From NCBI GenBank assembly GCA_964644675.1, contig CAZXWK010000020.1:1-38851 (forward strand): 38,851 nt of DNA. The letters are read 5' to 3'. The notes beneath the pieces are model-generated. The model did not search any database, had not been told where the DNA came from, and saw nothing but the letters and a program-made list of their open reading frames with translations. The DNA comes from CAZXWK01 sp964644675 (GTDB taxonomy: Bacteria > Actinomycetota > Coriobacteriia > Anaerosomatales > JAAXUF01). Of this stretch, positions 33,834-38,851 are shown piece by piece (the stretch's first letter is position 1; each line of letters opens with the position of its first letter). Made by a program: the position numbers and the translations under genes.

Positions 33834-34882
33834 ACGATGTCCCCTCCGCCGACGACGACGTCTCCCCGGTAGCATACGACAGCCTGTCCGGGAGCCACGC
33901 CGAACAGGGGCTCGCCGAGAACGGCCGTCAGCCGAGGCTCGGCGCCGGCGTCTCGGCAGGTGACCGAGGCAGCGACCGGGGTCATCCGGTAGCGTACCGA
34001 GACGTCGAGCCGCTCCTCGGGAGCCCCACGCCACAGACGCGGGAGCGCCTCGATGCGCTCGACGGCGAGCGCTGGGCGCGGACCGACGACCACCGCGTTG
34101 CGCTCCGGGTCGATCGCGACGACGTAGAGCGGCTCGGCGGCGGCGATGCCGATCCCCCGGCGCTGGCCGACGGTGTAGCGAGCGATCCCGACATGGGTAC
34201 CGACGACCGCTCCGGCCCTGTCGACGATGGGACCGGGCCGCAGGGCCTCGGGGCGGCGCTCGCCCACGACCTTCGCGTGCTCGCCGGCGGCGGCGAAGCA
34301 GACCTCCTGGCTCTCGGGCTTCTCGGCGACGTGGAGGCCCAGACGCTCTGCGGCGGCGCGCACTTGGCTCTTGCGGAGCTCTCCCACGGGAAAGAGCACG
34401 TGCTCGAGCTGCGCGGGCGTCAGGCGGTAGAGGAAGTAGGACTGGTCCTTGGCCTCGTCGACCCCGCGGGCGAGCCAGGGCTCACCGGAGTCGTCGCGCA
34501 CGATCCGCGCGTAGTGCCCGGTCGCGAGGAAGTCGGCGCCTTGGGCGCTCACGCGCGCCAGCAGGTCGCTGAACTTGAGCCGGTCGTTGCATGCGATGCA
34601 GGGGTTCGGCGTGCGCCCGGCAGCGTACTCCTCGGCGAACGGGGTGACGACCTCGCGCTCGAACTCCTCGCGGAAGTTCAGCGTGTAGTGCGCGATGCCG
34701 AGCAGGTCGCACACGCGCCGGGCGTCGCGCACGGCGCTCACCGAGCAGCAGCCACCCTCGTCGTCGCCGGAAGGCCAGAGCTGCATCGTCACGCCCGTGA
34801 CGTCGTGGCCCTGCTCCAGAAGCAGCGAAGCGGCGACGCTGGAGTCAACGCCGCCGCTCATCGCCACGAAGACGCGAGGCAC
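33821..34882 (-). CDS. mnmA: tRNA-specific 2-thiouridylase
   Basis: MnmA adds sulfur to U34 of tRNA-Lys, -Glu and -Gln. The 353-residue protein has the PP-loop SGGVDSS (9-15), GMNPC-type catalytic Cys C95 in TPNPCIACN, and the second Cys C195 in ESQEVCF. Central PTS-like and C-terminal beta-barrel domains follow. The GTG at 34882 lies one base after the iscU stop, with GAGGAG in the iscU tail. Linkage to iscS makes sense because the sulfur comes from cysteine desulfurase. Note that the tRNA-Gln and tRNA-Glu in this window have C34, so they are not substrates themselves. Confidence 0.95.
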   Translation of the reverse strand: MPRVFVAMSGGVDSSVAASLLLEQGHDVTGVTMQLWPSGDDEGGCCSVSAVRDARRVCDLLGIAHYTLNFREEFEREVVTPFAEEYAAGRTPNPCIACNDRLKFSDLLARVSAQGADFLATGHYARIVRDDSGEPWLARGVDEAKDQSYFLYRLTPAQLEHVLFPVGELRKSQVRAAAERLGLHVAEKPESQEVCFAAAGEHAKVVGERRPEALRPGPIVDRAGAVVGTHVGIARYTVGQRRGIGIAAAEPLYVVAIDPERNAVVVGPRPALAVERIEALPRLWRGAPEERLDVSVRYRMTPVAASVTCRDAGAEPRLTAVLGEPLFGVAPGQAVVCYRGDVVVGGGDIVCAS

Positions 34883-34883
34883 G

Positions 34884-35348
34884 CTACTCCTCGTCGTGGT
34901 CGTGATCGTGGTCCTCGTCGGCGTGCGGGTCGTAGTTGGGGTCGGCCGACTTGATCTCGCCCGAGATGGGCTCACGGCCGTGCTTCTTCAGGTAGTCGTC
35001 GACCGCGACCTTCAGCCCGTCGGTCGCGAGCACGCTGCAGTGCATCTTCGCGGGCGGCAGGCCCCCGAGCTCCTCGGCGACCTGCTTCTTGGTGATCGCC
35101 GCGGCCTCCTCGAGCGTCATGCCCTTGGCCATCTCGGTGACGATGGACGACGTCGCGATCGCGGCGCCGCACCCCAGCGTCTGGAACTTGATGTCGCTGA
35201 TGTGCTCGGTGTCGTCCACGTTGAACGTGATCTTCATGATGTCGCCGCACACCGGGTTCCCGACCTCGCCGACGCCGTCGGCGTTCTCGATGACCCCGAC
35301 GTTGCGCGGGTTGTTGAAGTGGTCCATGACCTTGTCGGAATACAGCAC
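34884..35348 (-). CDS. iscU: Fe-S cluster assembly scaffold IscU/NifU-N type
   Basis: The scaffold on which IscS-derived sulfur and iron are built into clusters. The 154-residue protein has the three scaffold cysteines and neighbours: C34 (NPVCGD, with D36), C60 (TLGCGAAIATSS) and C104 (KMHCS, with H103). It is about 25 residues longer than E. coli IscU because of a C-terminal tail, ending DEDHDHDHDEE, that is rich in His and Asp and could bind metal. The GTG start at 35348 has AAGGAGAAG upstream. Its neighbours iscS (30 bp upstream) and mnmA (1 bp downstream) set the context. Confidence 0.95.
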   Translation of the reverse strand: MLYSDKVMDHFNNPRNVGVIENADGVGEVGNPVCGDIMKITFNVDDTEHISDIKFQTLGCGAAIATSSIVTEMAKGMTLEEAAAITKKQVAEELGGLPPAKMHCSVLATDGLKVAVDDYLKKHGREPISGEIKSADPNYDPHADEDHDHDHDEE

Positions 35349-35378
35349 GAGCTTCTCCTTCGCAGGGTCGGTGCGGGG

Positions 35379-36560
35379 CTACTTGGAGCCGAACATCCGC
35401 TGGTAGACGGGGGACATGGCGCGCAGGCGCTCGACGATGGGCGGGAACACCTCGAGGAAATAGTCGACGTCGGCCTCGGTCGTGAAGCGGCCGAGCGAGA
35501 TGCGCAGCGAACCGTGCGCGATCTCGGGCGGGCAGCCGATCGAGAGCAGCACGTGACTCGGCTCGAGCGAACCCGACGAGCACGCGGACCCGGTCGACAC
35601 CGCGATGCCCTTGTTGTCGAGCTGCAGCAGCATGGCCTCGCCCTCGACGCCGTTGATGAGCAGGGACGCGATGTGCGGCAGCCGCTCGCCCGAGTCGATG
35701 GTCGCCTGGGTGTTCTCGAGCGTGCCGGTCACGCCGGCGATGACCTTGTCGCGCAGCGCCGTGAGGCGCGGGATCTCGGTGTCCTGCTCGGCGAGCATGA
35801 TCTCGAGCGCCTTCGCGAAGCCCGCGGCGCCCGGCGTGTTCTGCGTGCCCGAGCGCTTCTTGAACTCCTGGCCGCCACCGCGCTGCAGCGGGGCGAACGG
35901 TGTGCGCTTCTTCAGGTACAGCGCGCCGAAGCCCTTGGGGCCGTAGATCTTGTGGCTCGAGAACGACGCGAGGTCGATTCCCAGCGCAGCCACGTCGAAC
36001 GGGATCTTGCCGAGCGTCTGCGCGGCGTCGGTGTGCATGAGCGCACCGCCCTCGTGCGCGATCTCGGCGATCGCCGCGATGTCGTTGACCGCGCCGATCT
36101 CGTTGTTGCCGTGCATCACCGACACGAGCTTGGTGTTGGGCCGCATCGCCGCGCGCACGTCGTCCGGGTGGATGTGTCCGTCCTCGCGCGGCTTGACGAG
36201 CGTGACCTCGTGGCCCTGCTTCTCGAGGTAGTGCGCCGGCTCCAGGATCGCGTGGTGTTCGTACGCCGAGACGATCAGGTGCGCTCCGCCGTCCGGCGCC
36301 ACGCGGCCCAGGGTCGCGATGAGCGCGGTGTTGTCGGACTCGGTGCCGCCGCTCGTGAAGATGACCTCGTCGGGACTCGCGGCGCCGATGCCCGCCGCGA
36401 CCTGCTCACGAGCGTCCTCGAGCCCGCGGTACGCGTCACGTCCCAGGGCGTACAGCGAGTTGGGGTTGCCGAACCGCTCCGAGAAGAACGGCAGCATGGC
36501 CTCGAGGACCCGCTCGTCGACGGGAGTGGTGGCAGCGTAGTCGAAGTACACGGTGTCCAT
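35379..36560 (-). CDS. iscS: Cysteine desulfurase (IscS/NifS type)
   Basis: A PLP enzyme that converts cysteine to alanine and delivers persulfide sulfur. The 393-residue protein begins VYFDYAATTPVDERVL and shows GGTESDN, MHGNNEIGAVN, HTDAAQ, the PLP Lys K204 in SFSSHKIYGPKG, and the catalytic Cys C327 on STGSACSSG. The short loop after the Cys places it in class I (IscS/NifS). ATG at 36560 lies 14 bp after the Rrf2 regulator stop. It feeds both iscU and mnmA downstream. Confidence 0.96.
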   Translation of the reverse strand: MDTVYFDYAATTPVDERVLEAMLPFFSERFGNPNSLYALGRDAYRGLEDAREQVAAGIGAASPDEVIFTSGGTESDNTALIATLGRVAPDGGAHLIVSAYEHHAILEPAHYLEKQGHEVTLVKPREDGHIHPDDVRAAMRPNTKLVSVMHGNNEIGAVNDIAAIAEIAHEGGALMHTDAAQTLGKIPFDVAALGIDLASFSSHKIYGPKGFGALYLKKRTPFAPLQRGGGQEFKKRSGTQNTPGAAGFAKALEIMLAEQDTEIPRLTALRDKVIAGVTGTLENTQATIDSGERLPHIASLLINGVEGEAMLLQLDNKGIAVSTGSACSSGSLEPSHVLLSIGCPPEIAHGSLRISLGRFTTEADVDYFLEVFPPIVERLRAMSPVYQRMFGSK

Positions 36561-36574
36561 GGTCGTTGTCTCCC

Positions 36575-37018
36575 CTAGTCGTCCACAAGGCTTTCGCCTC
36601 GGTCGTATGTTTCCTGTACCCCGGCGAGCGACGCGAGCGTGGTGTCGGTGAAGACCGTCCTCAGCGCCTGTGTCGCCCGCGCCCACACGCCCGCTGCCGC
36701 GCACGACGCGCTCTTGCCGCATCCGCTCTCCCGCTCCTGGTCGCAGACACTCGACTGGAGCGGACCCTCGAGCGCCTCGACCACGTCGAGCACCGTGATC
36801 TGGGACGGCTCGCGCGTGAGCGTGAAACCGCCCCGCGCGCCTCGCACCGCGGTGACGATACCGGCACGACGGAGCGAGACGAAGAGCTGCTCGAGGAAAC
36901 GCGGCGGGATGCCGCGGCGTTCGGCTATCTCACGAGCGCTCACGGGACCGGTGCCGTACGTGCAGGCGAGGTCGATCGTGGCGAGCAGGCCGTACTCGCT
37001 CTTCGCGGTCAGACGCAC
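36575..37018 (-). CDS. Rrf2/IscR-family Fe-S sensing regulator
   Basis: A 147-residue Rrf2 protein starting MRLTAKSEYGLLA, with the winged helix at VSAREIAERRGIPPRFLEQLFVSLRRAGIV and the wing GARGGFTL. Three cysteines (C-x7-C-x5-C, in SSVCDQERESGCGKSASC) stand where IscR binds its [2Fe-2S] cluster, so it probably senses Fe-S status. The GTG at 37018 has AAGGAGG eight bases upstream; an earlier GTG (37045) would add nine residues and lies in the operator region. It heads the operon and most likely represses it. Confidence 0.9.
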   Translation of the reverse strand: MRLTAKSEYGLLATIDLACTYGTGPVSAREIAERRGIPPRFLEQLFVSLRRAGIVTAVRGARGGFTLTREPSQITVLDVVEALEGPLQSSVCDQERESGCGKSASCAAAGVWARATQALRTVFTDTTLASLAGVQETYDRGESLVDD

Positions 37019-37040
37019 GTGGCTCGCCTCCTTCGAAACA

Positions 37041-37060
37041 ATCACGACTTAATCGGTAAT
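37041..37060. promoter_or_regulatory. Probable Rrf2 operator
   Basis: An imperfect palindrome (minus strand ATTACCGATTAAGTCGTGAT, centred on CGATTAAGTCG) lies between the -10 box and the ribosome binding site of the Rrf2 gene. It is where an autorepressor would bind. Position and symmetry are seen; binding is inferred. Confidence 0.45.
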
Positions 37061-37066
37061 GATTGC

Positions 37067-37094
37067 ATCATACCCGCGCGTGGCGCCCTGTCAA
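37067..37094 (-). promoter_or_regulatory. Promoter of the iscR-like/iscS operon
   Basis: TTGACA (37094-37089), a 16-bp spacer and TATGAT (37072-37067) on the minus strand, about 50 bp upstream of the GTG start. It probably drives all nine genes down to queD, since no strong terminator is seen between them. Confidence 0.8.
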
Positions 37095-37410
37095 CACGGC
37101 TCGACCCAGCGACGCGAGTCTCCGCTGGAATGGGGTTCGCGAGCTTCCGGAGGGCCTGCGGGCTACCGAACGAGTTCGCCCATCGCGAACCCTCGATTCG
37201 GCTGCGCCTATCCCAGGATCTGCTCCGCCGAGCTCCGCTGCCCGCCCGTACCTCTCGGTGCACCGACCGCTCGTCGAATAGAGCGGGTGTTCGATTGTGC
37301 CACTCGGTCCGGCGGGATACGATGTGCACCCGCCTCTTCGGAGGCGACCCTGTACGGGGAGCAGGGTCCATGGTCGACAGCCACAGGGTGGCGAGGGCCC
37401 ACTGAACCCG
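37095..37410. other. Intergenic stretch without a recognisable gene
   Basis: About 315 bp between the iscR-like promoter and the ribH terminator. Several frames are open on both strands, as expected at this GC, but none has a ribosome binding site or a familiar product. I see a 9-bp inverted repeat GGTTCGCGA/TCGCGAACC about 50 bp apart, a 12-bp palindrome at 37167-37178, and a small CGCTC/GAGCG hairpin. No tRNA or known riboswitch was found. Confidence 0.5.
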
Positions 37411-37414
37411 AAAG

Positions 37415-37449
37415 CGAGGCCCGACCGCCTTCTCGGCGACCGGGCCTCG
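37415..37449 (-). terminator. Terminator after ribH
   Basis: On the minus strand CGAGGCCCG-GT-CGCC and GGCG-GT-CGGGCCTCG form a long stem with a 5-nt loop, followed by CTTTC. It lies 27 bp after the ribH stop and ends the riboflavin operon. Confidence 0.8.
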
Positions 37450-37475
37450 GCCGTTTCCAAGCTTGTGAGCTGCGG

Positions 37476-37936
37476 TTATCCCAGCGCTTTGACCAGGTTC
37501 GCCATCTCGATCGCGGCCTCTGCCGCCTCCCACCCCTTGTTGCCCGCCTTGGTCCCGGCGCGCTCGACCGCCTGCTCGATCGTATCGGCGGTGATGACGC
37601 CGAACGCCACCGGGACGCCCGTGTCGAGCGAGACCTTGGCGACGCCCTTCGAGACCTCGGCCGAGACGTACTCGAAGTGCGGGGTGCCGCCGCGGATGAC
37701 CACGCCGAGCGCGATCACGGCGTCGTAGCGACCCGACGCGGCCATCTTGCCGGCCACGAGCGGGACCTCGAACGCACCGGGTACCCACGCCTCGTCGATG
37801 TCCTCGGGAGCGACACCGTGCCGCACGAGGGCGTCCTTCGCACCGGACAGCAGCCGGCCGGAAAGCAGCTCGTTGAAGCGCGCCACGACGATCCCGAACT
37901 TCAGGCCAGTGGCGACCAAGTGCCCTTCATAGGTGC

Positions 37937-37940
<4 letters not shown>
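37476..37940 (-). CDS. ribH: 6,7-dimethyl-8-ribityllumazine synthase
   Basis: RibH condenses the ribityl-diaminouracil with dihydroxybutanone phosphate to form lumazine. The 154-residue protein has the family blocks: GIVVARFNELLSGRLLSGA, WVPGAFEVPLVA, ALGVVIRGGTPHFEYV (with the catalytic His), and VPVAFGVITADTIEQAVERAGTKAGNKG. ATG at 37940 overlaps the ribBA stop (ATGA). The gene is last in the operon. An earlier in-frame Met is upstream inside ribBA and is not needed. Confidence 0.96.

Positions 37941-38851
<911 letters not shown>

Noticed and set aside
37167..37178. Second LexA box (CGAACGAGTTCG)
   Set aside because: The half-sites are separated by 2 bases, not the 4 required, and it does not overlap a promoter.
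36566..37405. Plus-strand frame over the iscR-like gene and the intergenic gap
   Set aside because: It is antisense to the regulator for most of its length; the remaining part is Arg/Ser-rich without a start signal.

Overview
This is 38.9 kb of a high-GC bacterial chromosome (estimated by eye at roughly two-thirds G+C or more) with dense, mostly minus-strand housekeeping operons. No phage, insertion sequence or CRISPR array is visible. The gene set and style suggest Actinomycetota, probably a lineage near Coriobacteriia. The clues are a LexA box of Gram-positive/actinobacterial type (CGAAC-N4-GTTCG), a SAM-I riboswitch on metK, PASTA proteins, GTG starts, ATGA stop/start overlaps and promoters lying almost on the start codon. 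The taxon is inference; the gene families are clear.

Layout from left to right. (1) 1-4304, minus: a PASTA protein with a decayed amidase domain, an M23 peptidase, a divergent TPP-riboswitch-like leader, thiT and thiN, then a truncated membrane-anchored protein. (2) 4422-4697: an FmdB-type zinc ribbon gene, ended by a perfect 19-bp hairpin. (3) 4859-11124, minus: priA, def, fmt, rsmB, glpX. (4) 11200-12717: metK under a SAM-I riboswitch with terminator. (5) 12838-17246, plus: a PsiE-family gene, then gltX, tRNA-Gln, tRNA-Glu, glnS and the RNase P RNA. (6) 17272-22157, minus: an acidic Cys-tailed protein, a ChlI/ChlD-type AAA+/VWA chelatase-like protein and a secreted Ig-like protein. (7) 22255-29870: DNA repair block with nfo, dinB, a lipoprotein, and an SOS-controlled pair (DUF6504-like gene plus dnaE2-like polymerase), then a DtxR/MntR regulator. 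(8) 30114-30289: a 176-nt orphan RNA with its own promoter and a 6S-like rod fold. (9) 30360-37018, minus: a nine-gene operon with an Rrf2/IscR regulator, iscS, iscU, mnmA, a PHP phosphatase, a Nif3-like protein, a coiled-coil zinc ribbon protein, an RNase H and queD. (10) 37476-38851: ribH and the 3' part of ribBA.

How the genes work together. The iscS-iscU-mnmA operon joins cysteine desulfuration to Fe-S assembly and tRNA 2-thiolation, and queD adds queuosine/deazapurine synthesis. gltX, glnS and their two cognate tRNAs form one aminoacylation cluster. The repair block pairs base-excision repair (nfo) with two translesion polymerases; the dnaE2 operon has a LexA box filling its promoter spacer.

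The best candidates for something undescribed are the 6S-like RNA, the SOS DUF6504-dnaE2 operon that lacks imuA/imuB, the PASTA/pseudo-amidase plus M23 pair, and the acidic Cys-tailed partner of the chelatase-like ATPase.
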